This document shows, one piece after another, positions 1-10,813 of a DNA stretch of 64,000 nucleotides (positions are counted from its first letter, which is position 1; each line of letters starts with the position of its first letter). The DNA lies in assembly GCA_963457665.1 (NCBI GenBank), contig OY735202.1, forward strand, positions 79,575,960 through 79,639,959, written 5' to 3'. Origin of the DNA: Thysanoteuthis rhombus (taxonomy: Eukaryota; Mollusca; Cephalopoda; Oegopsida; Thysanoteuthidae). Made by a program: the position numbers and the translations under genes. The notes below the pieces were generated by a model, which worked only from the letters and a program-made list of their open reading frames with translations, was not told the origin of the DNA and did not search any database.

Positions 1-146
1 CAACATTTGTTGCACAGCAAGCTCATTCTAGAGCACCCCAGTCTCCTGCACTTTCTACAACACTAACTTCAGATGATTCAGCCTAATATACCATCATCAC
101 TATTTTTTGGGTCTGGCAACGCCCAATAAATATCTGCCCCATGAAT

Positions 147-150
<4 letters not shown>

Positions 151-201
<51 letters not shown>

Positions 202-203
202 GG
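151..203. repeat. (GA)n microsatellite
   Basis: About 50 bp of GA dinucleotides with one interruption near the 3' end. The flanks up to 530 contain no gene-like signal. Confidence 0.95.
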
Positions 204-530
204 TCTATACATGTGCGCATGTGAAATATGCATGTGTGTGTGCCCTGATCATCATGCCCGCAGGAATTATTACATCATAATAGGAATAAAATCCACACAA
301 TGTATTTGAAGCCCAGAAATGCCAAGGCCGATTCTCGTGACGCGTGATTCTTCAGCGAATGTTTTGAAATGAATGGAAAGAAATGCTGTTTACGAGAAGG
401 TTGAGAGAGAGACAGCAAAGGTAAATGACTTCAGTGACTCAAGAAAGAAAACGATTACCGTATTTACTGGAGTACACAGCAATCTGCAATGATGCAGTCA
501 CCACATTCAGTTAAAAGCCAGTAATTTGGA

Positions 531-700
531 ACCGTTAGCCAAAACTGTCAACATGGGTCTCTTCAGTTTTGAGCCTGCCTTCCTGTCTTATTGGTTTGCT
601 GAATGGCTGCCTATGTATGTATGTATGTATGTGGCATACAGACTGAACCAACGGAGCTATAGAGCTGAAAATTTAAATATCTACTCCTTGAAGTAAATTC
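531..700 (+). repeat. Dispersed repeat A, copy 1 (5' part)
   Basis: First of about 12 copies in the window of an unclassified repeat of roughly 430 bp. This copy holds only the 5' third: a start like AAAACTGTCAACAT, then TTCAGTTTT, a TATG run of about five units (610-632), a 'catacagac' block and 'agctatagagctgaaaattt'. The same order of blocks recurs at 16715, 18765, 27595, 29305, 50578 and 60145 (plus strand) and at 22660, 34985, 37200, 53100 and 56150 (minus strand). No coding capacity is seen. It could be a MITE or a SINE; its class is not settled. Confidence 0.75.
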
Positions 701-1678
701 AAGGTTGGAGTTAAAATTTGATTTGAATTTACCTGATCTAAAAATGTAATGAGCATTATTGCAAATTTAGTACCTGTTTGTTTGTTTACATAACTCATTT
801 ACTGATTTCAGCAGATTTACCTTCTTATTATGACATAACAATGAATATTACGTCATGAGACTTTCTGCTGGATCACCCTTTAAAACAGATTGAGTTCAGT
901 TGAGACTAAAAAAATGAATTTAGGATACTTGAATTATTAAGAATAGATTACCCAATAAGATAGTTTTAGGCTCCCGAGTACCGATCAATGCTCAAAAAAC
1001 CCCGTCATTTTTTGACCAATATATATTCTAATCTAATCATATAATAAGCTTATATTCAAATTACCATTTTTCAACGTTCCAGTAATAGCTCCAAACTGTG
1101 ATCCTGATTTTTTAAATCAAATTTCTCGCATTACCCACGAATAATTGCTGTGATTGATAAGATTTAAATTCCGTAAGACAAAACAATTATTTGTTCGCAT
1201 TATATTGCTTTTTACCAAAATTCAAGTGATTCCTAAATTGCACAACAATGGGAACTTGCACCCCAAAGAAAATTTTTGAATCACCATCACCCATATATGC
1301 TATCTTGGTGATAATCAATTAAAAAGTTGGAAAAATTATGTGAATCTTCAGAAAGCAAGTGGGCACAAATTCAAGACAAATTTAGCATGAACTTAGATTG
1401 CTTATTGGACATCCGACTAAAATCTGTTTTGGAGAGGGATTTAAAAAAAAAAAAACGTAAAACAAAAAACAAAACAAAACAAAACAAAAAAAATCGACTA
1501 CTCACGGAGAAAAGTATTTCAAGTTTCAACTCTGAATGTGAGGCTGCAATTTGATCTATTACATTTGGTTATCTTTTTCTCTGGTTGTTTTCACAGAATT
1601 CTCTCCTTGTAGGAAGAATTTTATGAAACCCTTGGAATTTAAATCAAATTCAAGATTTATGTACAGATGACCAGAAAT
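701..1678. other. Gene-free AT-rich stretch
   Basis: No gene recognised. A short A-rich stretch with AAAAC repeats lies at about 1441-1490. The 75-codon open frame over it is low-complexity lysine and asparagine and is not supported as a gene. Confidence 0.6.
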
Positions 1679-1679
1679 T

Positions 1680-1724
<45 letters not shown>

Positions 1725-1725
1725 G

Positions 1726-1824
<99 letters not shown>
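1679..1824. repeat. Compound (TA)n(CA)n(TA)n microsatellite
   Basis: TA-rich arms flank a CA block at about 1734-1764. Tyr/Ile and His/Thr frames over it are artefacts of the dinucleotide repeat. Confidence 0.95.
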
Positions 1825-2036
1825 TCTTGATAATTCGCTCCACGCCCTTTAGGCTCACATAAGCTTTCACATAGGAACTTTTTCCTTTCGAGGATAGGGG
1901 AAAAGCTGTACGTTGAAAGAGTAAATCTCGTTTACGAAACGGATCTAATGTATCTTAACAGAACATCATCGGCACTTTGTGGATTTCAATGAGTAAATGA
2001 CGAGATAAAAGTTGAAAGTAGAAGATGAAGAAACAA

Positions 2037-2164
<128 letters not shown>

Positions 2165-2250
2165 TTGATACCATCACTAGTAAGTAGCTTAGAAAACTTA
2201 CTAAAAAATTACTACACATCAGAATTAAGGAAGACCCAGAAGGGAAAGTA

Positions 2251-4321
2251 ATGAACCTGAGTAAATTCCGATTTACTAGGGACATATTCAAACTCCTTAA
2301 GAAGGGCCTTAATTTCTGTCCCCGACCCCCACACTTTAACAATCACACCCTTAACAAAGATCTATACGACTTCTTCAGAAGAATCAAACTCAGAGCCCAC
2401 TTTGGAAAAACAAGCCATGATAGCGACATCCTAGATAGACTTTAAGACCCCAACAAATCCTTCATCCCTAAAAACATAGACACTACCATTCAAACTTTTG
2501 AGCAAGCAGTCAGAGAAGACATAAAAACCTACATCAACAACAACACTCAACAATCTCTACCACATGATAACCTTACAACTAAAGAGCGAAAGGCCCTTAA
2601 TAAACTAAAAAACAATACCAACTTGATCATCACAAGAGCAGATAAGGGTGGATCCATAGTCATCTGGGAATACCTCATAGAAGCAAACTTACAATTAAGC
2701 AACACAGAATTTTACAAAGAACTCCCTAAAGACCCCTTCAACGAATACACAAACACAATAACCCAATCCCTAACAGAATTATACAATAGCAACATGATAG
2801 ATAAAAGGACACAAAATATACTGAAACCCACTTCCACAAAACCTGCATGATTCTACCTACTCCCCAATATCCACAAACCAAATAACCCAGGTAGACCAGT
2901 CATCTCCCCCACGAACTGCCACACTAGCAAACTATCCAAATTTGTAGATCACTACATCCAACCCTTAGCAACACAAATCAAATCATACATACGTGACACC
3001 ACAGACCTCCTAAACAAAATCAAACACATACAAACAGCAATCCCAAACAAAGCACTTCTAGTCAGTATGGATGTTAAATCTCTATACTCCCACATCAAAC
3101 ATAATGAAGGCATTTACAGAAGCCCTAAACAATAGAACTACTAAAGAACCCAGCACAATAACAATTACCACTCTTATGCACCACATTCTAACTCTAAATA
3201 GCTTTAACTTTAATAATAGACACTTCCTCCAGGTGAAAGGCTGCGCCATGGGCACAGTAGCGGCCCCATTCTATGCTAATATCTTCATGAGTAAATTTGA
3301 AGAAACCTTCATTTACCCAGAGATATATAATGATTGCATTTTTTATGGTAGATACATAGACGACATTTTTTTCGTATATGCAGGCGAAAAAGCCAAACTA
3401 GATAATTCCTTTATACATCTAAACTCGGCACATGACTCTATTAAGTTTGACTTCACGGCATCCACTGACTCCATAGCCTTCTTAGACACCCGCATATACA
3501 TAGATGACAACAGAAACCTCCAAACTACCCTCTACACTAAACCCACGGACACCCACGATTACCTTCACTCTAAATCAGCCCATCCCCAATACTTGAAAAG
3601 AAGCCTACCATTTTCACAAGCCCTTAGAATTAGAAGAATCTGCTCTACTAATAGTGAACTTAATAGACACAAACATAACCTAATACAATACTTCACCCAA
3701 CGAGGTTATCCGCTAGATGACACTAAAAACCAAATGAAAAAAGCAACTTGAATACCCAGGGATGAAAACCTTATACTGTCCCACGATAAAAAACCTAACC
3801 ACATACCTCTTATAACCACCTTCAACAACACACTCCCACCCTTAGCACACATCATCAATAAGAGATGGGACATTCTCACGATTAAAACAGATCTAAGAGA
3901 AACATTCACAGACCCATGTGTCATCGCTTACCGCAGGCCCCAAAACATCAGAGACATGATTAGTAGCAATAATATCATTAACAATAAAGTCGTACACAAA
4001 AATACACCTAGAACCATTACATTCTGCAAACCTTGCAACATAAGAAACAGTCTATGTTGCAACCACCTCAAGTACACCAACACATTCACAAGCACTACCA
4101 CAAAAGAGAGTTACCACATATATCACAATACCAACTGCTGCAGTAAGAACATTATATACCTTCTAGAGTGCAATAGATGTAAGTTACTGTACATAGGCAA
4201 GTCTGAGTGGCAATTTAATATTAGACTCAACTACTATAGACATAGGATTAAGTCACAAAACAATCGTAGCCCACTTCCGACTTCCTTGACCTCACCACCC
4301 ATCCCTTTACACTATCCCTAA
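2251..4321 (+). pseudogene. Penelope-like polyprotein pseudogene (reverse transcriptase plus GIY-YIG endonuclease)
   Basis: The intact ancestor would copy the element's RNA into DNA and nick the target. Visible motifs: N-terminal NLSKFRFTRDIFKLL (from 2251); the RADKGG block near 2638; FYLLPNIHKP just after 2850; RT motif A, MDVKSLY, at about 3067-3087; the QVKGCAMGTVAAP block from 3230; and the catalytic YIDD box at 3353-3364. Next come FLDTRIYI, the KPTDTHDYLH block, a CxxC...CC linker (about 4024-4060) and the GIY-YIG part with IYLLECNRC, LLYIGKSE and RLNYYRHRIK (about 4150-4255). The frame is broken by TAA 2443-2445, TGA 2848-2850, a single-base shift near 3110-3122 (frame 1 to frame 2) and TGA 3749-3751. 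The 2848 stop sits where an Arg is usual, so it may be a decayed CGA codon. The catalytic Asp pair is still present. No start codon can be assigned with confidence. Confidence 0.88.
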
Positions 4322-4494
4322 CATACCAAAAAATCCAACTCCACATCACTCCTCCCTACCCTGACACACTCTGCCCTCCCCAAGACCAACTTCTGCTGCT
4401 TAACCAAAGACCTGATACCTAACTGGACATTATTCCACTCAGCAGGAAGCCTCCAGCAGCCCTTACAACACAATCTACCCACAATGCATAGCTC

Positions 4495-4590
4495 CTGATA
4501 GTGGACTCTGGTTCCACATTGGATCTTTTAACTCAGACTCACACAGCACACACCACTGAAAATGGGAAGAATCCCGAAACATGTCTGGAC
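4495..4590 (+). ncRNA. Two degenerate hammerhead-ribozyme-like motifs in the PLE 3' region
   Basis: First motif: CTGATA (4495-4500) followed by a perfect GTGGA/TCCAC hairpin (4501-4505 with 4513-4517), but the GAAA core box that should follow is lost. Second motif: CTGAAAA (4556-4562), a GGGA-AGAA-TCCC hairpin (4564-4575), then an intact GAAAC (4576-4580) and ATGTC. Hammerheads need CUGANGA, stem II, then GAAA. PLEs are known to carry such ribozymes, often in tandem, so two decayed copies here fit the family. Neither core is complete, so cleavage is not expected. Confidence 0.5.
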
Positions 4591-4666
4591 AATTTACATC
4601 TAAGGATTAATAAACCTTACCTCTAAATGCCTCACTCCCTAGTCTGTCTCACTCTCTACAGTACAC

Positions 4667-4668
<2 letters not shown>

Positions 4669-4729
<61 letters not shown>
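4669..4729. repeat. (TA)n microsatellite
   Basis: About 30 uninterrupted TA units, just beyond the 3' end of the Penelope-like element. Confidence 0.95.
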
Positions 4730-4731
<2 letters not shown>

Positions 4732-4879
4732 TTAATACTTAATACGTCTTCCATTTCCAACATGGAATGATCCTTCCCTAAGATTTAGTTTTCCTTCAAC
4801 TCTGCGTTTCCGATTTTGATCGTTGCATCATTGTCTTTGGTATGTTCGTTGTATATGAGAATTGTTTTCCTGAAGTTAA

Positions 4880-5075
4880 TATTGACCCTTAAACTGAGAA
4901 CCATTTAACATGCAAGGAGAGAATCACATTCAAAATCACACACAGAGGCCACAAGACAGCATAGTAAGTTAACAAACAGGAACCAGATATATCATTGAAC
5001 TCATCAGAAAATTCAAATGGGATTGTCATGTGGCAAGAATGTCAGACCACCACTGGATACCACGAAGACCCTCAG
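4880..5075 (+). mobile_element. RTE-type LINE fragment, C-terminal coding end
   Basis: Aligns by eye with the C-terminal part of the better RTE copies at 9590-9900 and 49260-49500. Shared blocks: an 'aaactgagaa..catgcaa' stretch, 'gaggccacaagacagca', and 'aaattcaaatgg..tgtcatgtggcaagaatg', which is the GHVARM region. Heavily mutated with no open frame. No endonuclease or reverse transcriptase part is present. Confidence 0.6.
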
Positions 5076-5580
5076 TGAATGCTTGAAACCGTGATTATTA
5101 CCGAATGCGATGTAAAATATGTTTATCATATACACGCGATCCTATTATTTCGAGGCGTAGCTGAGAATGGGGACGCAAGACTAATCAAAAACTTCACCCG
5201 AACCCCTAATGGAAGAGCCCCAAAAGCTTTATAAAAGATTAATAGGTGGATACGATATCTAGCAATATTATTTGGTGGACAATAAGGAAATGGTATTATT
5301 TGAATCAAATTTAACTTGCCATCTAATAACTCTGAAAATCCTCTGTAATCTTTGTCCACATCCACCTATTTAAGAATATGGGGATTCATTTTTCTATGCG
5401 TTTTCTACACGATTTCAAAGACTTTTAAAGACTTGGCGTTTGTGCTCACGCATTATGTTATTGAATGACATCATCCATTTGAAATAACATTTCAAATTTG
5501 TTTCATTTGAACTTTCTATTTTCACAAACCTGAAAGGCGAAATATGTTGGTATAACAGAATTGATTCAAATACCAGAATC
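5076..5580. other. Gene-free stretch
   Basis: Nothing recognised. A 79-codon minus-strand frame here has no recognisable motif and is treated as chance. Confidence 0.5.
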
Positions 5581-5652
5581 AATAATAATAATGATAATAA
5601 TAATAATAATATACATCAACAAGTATATATATGTATAATTATATATATAAAC

Positions 5653-5715
<63 letters not shown>

Positions 5716-5749
5716 CATTTGAATATATACATAAAATAAGTACAGACAT

Positions 5750-5825
<76 letters not shown>

Positions 5826-5838
5826 GTATGTGTGTATG
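5581..5838. repeat. Microsatellite cluster: AAT, TA, CA, TA, TATG
   Basis: AAT-rich 5581-5610, TA 5656-5715, CA about 5753-5780, TA to about 5812, then TATG units to 5838. Four overlapping open frames on both strands are artefacts of these repeats. Confidence 0.95.
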
Positions 5839-6254
5839 CGTGTGAACAAACGTATTTCAATTTTCGGATAATATTAATTGGGTGTGTGAATTTTCTTGCT
5901 GGGAGAGGGAGGTCTTTTCAGTTCGACTCTTTGACCATAAACCAATTCACCAGATATTTAGTATTTCCGCGTAAAAAAAACAGAAAAGAACTTTGACGTA
6001 GGTGATAAACGTTGTTCCCTTTCCGGATTCAATTATATTCTATGTTTGCTCCGTTGCTTTCCTTATTCATTCAAACAATTTCTCCATTGATTACAATTCA
6101 GCTTTGTTCCGTGGGAATATAATGGCACCCGTTTTTAGCAGAGACAAAATTAGAAAACCAACGAGTCGGCTTAGTGGGGTGACTGGGATATCTCGATGCA
6201 GGGAAGATAGATCAGTGGCTGCAACAAAAAAACTTGGAGAGCACTCACACATAT
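5839..6254. other. Gene-free stretch
   Basis: No gene recognised. A 121-codon frame ends in the following TC/CA repeat and shows no conserved motif. Confidence 0.5.
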
Positions 6255-6322
6255 TCTCTTTCTTTCTCTTTCTCTTTCTCTCTCTCTCTCTGTCACACAC
6301 ACACACGCACACACACACACAT
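6255..6322. repeat. (TC)n(CA)n microsatellite
   Basis: TC/TTTC-rich tract followed by CA units with one CG interruption. Flanked at 6323-6787 by AT-rich DNA with no gene-like signal. Confidence 0.9.
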
Positions 6323-6785
6323 CATATATATGAATATGCGAAGAGTGTGGTTCAAAAATGCGATTAATACCTTTAGAAATGGGTTTAATTAAATTAAAAA
6401 TCAGTTTCTTGATTAATTTTTTTTATAAACGCCTTGTCAACTGGATAAATATGAAAAGGTTGTAATAAGATAAAAAATTCAAATCCAGGATTTAATTTTT
6501 TTTATCTAATTAAACTAATCTAACACCTGTTTATTTCAGCAGCACAAATGACTAAATGTCCAGCAAATTTTCTCTAAGGTCGTGACACGCATATCACCAC
6601 TACGATTACCCGAAGGCCACAACATACAAAACAGCACTAAGCTTACTACGAACATAACATACAACACCACCCCCTACCTACCATAAACACACAACAAATA
6701 TATATACCTGGTTTCTTGCAGTCTTCGTACACTGTCATTTTATTTACTTGCTGTCGGATTACCCATAAATCAATACCCTTATATT

Positions 6786-6787
<2 letters not shown>

Positions 6788-6852
<65 letters not shown>

Positions 6853-6902
6853 GCATAATTGAGACATTCTGACATGAAGTTCAATATATATATGAAATAC
6901 GT

Positions 6903-6964
<62 letters not shown>

Positions 6965-6976
6965 ATACGTATGTGT
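6788..6976. repeat. Two (TA)n tracts with a (TG)n tail
   Basis: TA tract 6788-6850, about 50 bp of unique spacer, then TA 6904-6953 running into TG to about 6976. Confidence 0.95.
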
Positions 6977-7107
6977 GTGAATGTGAAATACATTTGTAAA
7001 CTTTTAAGACGCGTATTTATACGTAAGATTTGGAAAAAAATTTTCCAATCCTGAAGTTTTTTCTAAATATATTCAAATACTTGAACTACAACTACTGCTA
7101 CTACTAC

Positions 7108-7117
7108 ACACACGCAT

Positions 7118-7166
<49 letters not shown>
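7108..7166. repeat. (TA)n microsatellite
   Basis: About 29 TA units with one phase break. The following 420 bp, up to 7590, show nothing recognisable. Confidence 0.95.
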
Positions 7167-7659
7167 GTATGTGCACACACCGATGATTCTGCGGCCTAAT
7201 GATGAAAAAATCTTTATTTTACACAATTTTTCAACATAATCTCATTCCTTATCAATGTACTTAATCAAATGTGAATATATCGATAACACAGTTCAAACAC
7301 TACGCAGTGAAAAATTCAGATTAAAACTCAACTAATAAGTAGGTGATAAATAAAAAGGAATCTCAGTCCTAGCCACACTGACCTCATCAGGTAGGAGAGA
7401 GAGAGACAAAGAGAGAAACATCTTTATCTATGGAATCTGCATTCAAAATTCTAGCAAAATATAGTAAACATAATTTGAAATAAAATTGTAATCAAATTCT
7501 GCTTATCTGTGGTCAGACAAGGCTTTTGGTTGAAAGTTGAGTGATTTTCTATACGACGGTCACGGGTCGGAGTTTTTAGAATTCAACCATTTGTTATTTT
7601 GTCAAGGGGTCTCGCTTCCTTTTCAACCTTACTTGGATATCTGAGGACTTTTCTTTGCT

Positions 7660-8160
7660 CAAAGACACTATAACTGGCTTCAAAGTCGTCTCTGACCGAG
7701 TAGCTAGCGTCATCATACAACTTACGAAGTGATACTAACACAATATAATCCAAGTCAATGCTCCCACTTTGCAATCAACCCAAGAGGCAACTTCTATGAT
7801 GACTTGAACTCCTTACTCCAAGACACCAGAAAACACTTCAATGTCATCATGGGAGACTTCAACGCACAGGTAGGACAAGGAAATGCAAATTCGGATACAA
7901 AGTATGGAACGAGAGGAGAAGATCTTGTAAACTTTGCAACGGCTAACGGATTCAAAATCATGAACACCCTCTTCAAGAACGGACCCAATAGGAAATGGTC
8001 TTGGAGTGGCTCCAATCACGAAACAAAGAACGAAATAGACTACATCCTAATGGACAAAAACGAATCGTCAAGGACATCTAAGTTCTGAACCAAGTCAATG
8101 TAGGCAGCGACCACAGAATGGTACGATGTAAAATGCAAGTAAACACCAACAAAGAACGCA
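7660..8160 (+). pseudogene. RTE AP-endonuclease domain remnant
   Basis: The endonuclease of these LINEs nicks the target DNA to prime reverse transcription. Blocks visible: VSDRVASVIIQL (about 7690-7727); IIQVNAPT (7745-7770, one frame); then after a frame change GNFYDDL and VIMGDFNAQVGQG (to about 7880); NGFKIMNTLF; NEIDYILMDK (about 8030-8060); and, after another frame change, the GSDHRMVRC block (8103-8130). The catalytic Asp-Asn of GDFNA and the Asp-His of SDHR are present. At least two frameshifts separate the blocks. The open frame 7729-8088 (119 codons) is the largest surviving piece; its ATG is not a real start. Confidence 0.85.
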
Positions 8161-8639
8161 GGAAAATGTTCCACACAAAACTGCAACCTTTGAACAAAAG
8201 AGCACGCCCAATCTTTCAAGCTCGAACTGAAAAACAGATTTAGAATTCTTACTGAAGAAGATGATACCAACATCAACAAATTAAACAACAAAATGACAGC
8301 GTCTATAATAGAAGTCGCAACTATATTCAAACAAATGTGCACACAACCCATTAGTAAAATCTCAGATGAAACTGGAAATCTCATGGAAAAAATCCAGAAA
8401 CCTCAAGCCACCGACAACGTCAAGAGAGAAAATTGAAAAGACCGAATCAAATAAATTAAGAAAAATCGAAGGGAAGACAGAAGGAGATACACGACGACAG
8501 TCATCGAATCAACTCTTGAAAGAGGTCGGGGCTTCAAAGCTATAAACAAAGGCCTCAACTCAGGACTAAAGCAAATAACCAGCATACTCGAAGAAAATGG
8601 AAACCTAACAACAGACAGAGACAGGATTTTACCAAAAAC

Positions 8640-9590
8640 TTCATTCGTCCCAACAAGGACTACAAAACAATGAACAGGATACGGAAGACATGAGTAATCA
8701 ATTCAAGGACTTGCCAGAAGTAACCCAGAGGGAGGTGAAACAAGCCACTAAACAGACGAAGAAAGGAACGGCCCCTGGACCAGGCAACATCACCATCGAC
8801 CTACTCCGAAAAACGGGTAAAAACATCATTAGGAAACTGGCCGTCCTTTTCAACTTGTGTCTAAAACACAGTAAAGTCCTAGATGATTGGAAACTGCTTT
8901 CATAATGTTCTTATATAAAAATAAAAACCCGAAAGACCTCATCAACTACCGGCTTATAAGTCTACTCAACTGCGTATACAAACATTTCACAAAAATCATC
9001 ATCAACCGGATCACAAAAACACTGAAAACTGATAAAAACCAACTATGAGAGCAAGCTAGCTTTAGAAGAAGCTACTCGACCATGGACCAACTGCATTCGA
9101 TAAATCAGGTAAAAAAAAAAAGCTGCAGAATATAAACTACCACTCGCCGTAGCATTTATCGACTTCAAAAAGGTGTTCGACTCCGTAGAAATCCTTAAGG
9201 TTTTGGAGGCGATCACTCAACAAAGTGTAGATCCAGTATATGTCGAAGTGCTGAAAAATATATACAACACAGCAGCTCTTTTATCAGGCTACTTAAAGAC
9301 CCAGACCCCTTTCAGCTCCAGAAAGGAGTAATACAAGGTAATACCAGCTCACCCAAACACTTCACAGCCTGCCTCAGGAATCTTCAGGAGACAAGACTGG
9401 GAGAGTAAAGTATTTGGAATAGACGGCAAGTATCTGAGAAACCTTAGATTTGCAGACGACATTGACCTTTTCGTAAAGAACGTACATAACCTCCAACTAA
9501 TGATAGATGAACTAAATGAAGAGAGCAAGAAAATCGGCCTACACATGAACTTCAGCAAGACGAAGATCATTTGCAGTAACGTGCATTTGA
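8640..9590 (+). pseudogene. RTE reverse transcriptase remnant
   Basis: Follows the endonuclease after a diverged linker. Visible blocks: GTAPGPGNITIDLLRKTG (about 8768-8820), LFNLCLKHSKVLDDW, LINYRLISLLNCVYK (from about 8938), SYSTMDQLHSINQ, motif A FIDFKKVFDSVE (9155-9190, with the metal-binding Asp), a degraded QGNTSSPKHFTACL block, and the catalytic FADD box (9449-9460). Breaks: a frame change near 8895-8905, stop TGA 9046-9048, and a frame change at the A run 9110-9120. Compared with the copy at 48710, about 300 bp are missing after the KIICSN block at about 9580. Confidence 0.87.
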
Positions 9591-9935
9591 AAGAATTATG
9601 CTGGGCCTCACATGGAGAGACCACAAGACAGCACGGTACATCCAGGAAGAGACGAGAGTCAGGGACATCATAGAATCCATTGAAAATCTCAAATGACAGT
9701 GGGCTGGCCATGTTGCAAGAATGGCGGACAACTGATCGACATCGTGACTCACGATATGGATCCCCAAAGATCATATGCGCAATCGAGGCTGGCAGAATAT
9801 TAGAGGGAGGGACAAGCTAGACAGATTCAGAAAGTACTGGCTCCACGACAGCCATGATAATGTAAACGATTTTTGTGTCCTCTGAAAAGAAAGAATATCC
9901 TCGTAGAAGCCGAAGAATACCATAGATTGATGATT
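9590..9935 (+). pseudogene. RTE C-terminal domain remnant
   Basis: Shows the block order LGLTWRDHKTARYIQEETRV, DIIESI, WAGHVARM (about 9701-9723), then a tryptophan-rich tail ending in RKYWLHDSHD. The same order is seen at 49300-49640. Stops interrupt it just before and after GHVARM. This domain follows the reverse transcriptase in RTE-clade elements; its role is not well defined. Confidence 0.8.
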
Positions 9936-9939
9936 TTCA

Positions 9940-10316
9940 GGAATCCTCAGTCATTTGGTTTTAAAACACCTTAGCATAAAGATTTCCAAAAGTCATCTCC
10001 ATTGATGGCTAAAAATAGCTACATTTTGTTTCATTTCTTGCTAAAATTTTAACTAAAAATTTTATGTACGCTCCAAAATTCATAAAAGGATTAGGGTTAT
10101 CGTTAGATTTAGGGTTAGGGTTAGGAATTTGAGAACGATCTATTAGATTCGAAGAGCAGTATCTGATACCAATAACAATAATGTAATTAGACGCAAAAAA
10201 AATTATTCATCAAGTTAGCAGGAAATGAGAGATCTAGCCATCCTAGCCATCAATGGAGATAAATTTTGGCAATATTTATGCTATCGTATTTTTGGACCAA
10301 ATGACCAAGAGTCAAT
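9940..10316. mobile_element. Hairpin MITE with ~105-bp inverted arms and a telomere-like loop
   Basis: The left arm (9940-10045) and the reverse complement of 10208-10316 align almost throughout. Shared blocks include TCATTTGGT, TTAGCATAAA or ATAGCATAAA, ATCTCCATTGATGGCTA and TCATTTC(T/C)TGCTAA. The 160-bp loop contains GGATTAGGG and TTTAGGGTTAGGGTTAGG (10090-10126). There is no coding capacity. Long arms and small size fit a non-autonomous DNA transposon. No clear target-site duplication was identified. Confidence 0.85.
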
Positions 10317-10745
10317 TAAACTAGTTAATTACTGTGGAAAAAATAGTGACGTATTTGAAATTCTATGGGATGATATTTTTTTGGAAAAGAAATGACTAAA
10401 TCCGATTTGGTGGTGATTAGGAAACAGGCATTGGCATAGTTTACCAGAAAGAAGTAGTAATAAACAACCAAGAAAACGTCCTTTTCTGATTTCTAATAAA
10501 ATTTTGCAAATCCGTAATTGATAGTCAGTTACTCAGAAACACAAATAAGATAAAAGGCTGAACAACGACATAAAAAGAGGAAAAAGTTGAACTCATTTTA
10601 ACATTAGTTCTTTTTTCTTGGTGAATAATTACAAGATATCTGCGATGTATCCAGGGGAGGGACATTTGATCCTAGACAAATGGCACAGATCCTCTGATCC
10701 TTAGCAGAAGTGTCAGTTCATACGTACAGTATCTCGGGTACTATG

Positions 10746-10747
<2 letters not shown>
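10317..10747. other. Gene-free AT-rich stretch
   Basis: No gene, RNA or repeat recognised. Confidence 0.5.

Positions 10748-10811
<64 letters not shown>
10748..10811. repeat. (TA)n microsatellite
   Basis: About 32 TA units. The 158-codon minus-strand frame that ends in it has a Tyr/Ile tail from this repeat and no conserved motif in the rest. Confidence 0.95.

Positions 10812-10813
<2 letters not shown>

Larger units (their letters stand above)
7590..9935 (+). mobile_element. RTE-type non-LTR retrotransposon, best copy in the window, inactive
   Basis: A 2.3-kb LINE carrying, in order, the C-terminal half of an AP-type endonuclease, a reverse transcriptase and the short C-terminal domain typical of RTE elements. 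The 5' end is missing: the first recognisable block is the VSDRVAS region near 7690. The 3' end is a TGATGA-like stretch near 9930, comparable to the copies ending at 32165 and 49655. Frameshifts, stops and an internal deletion make it inactive. A hairpin MITE starts immediately downstream. Confidence 0.88.

Noticed and set aside
10090..10126. Interstitial telomere or chromosome-fusion point
   Set aside because: Only a few TTAGGG units, located in the loop of a MITE, which explains them better.
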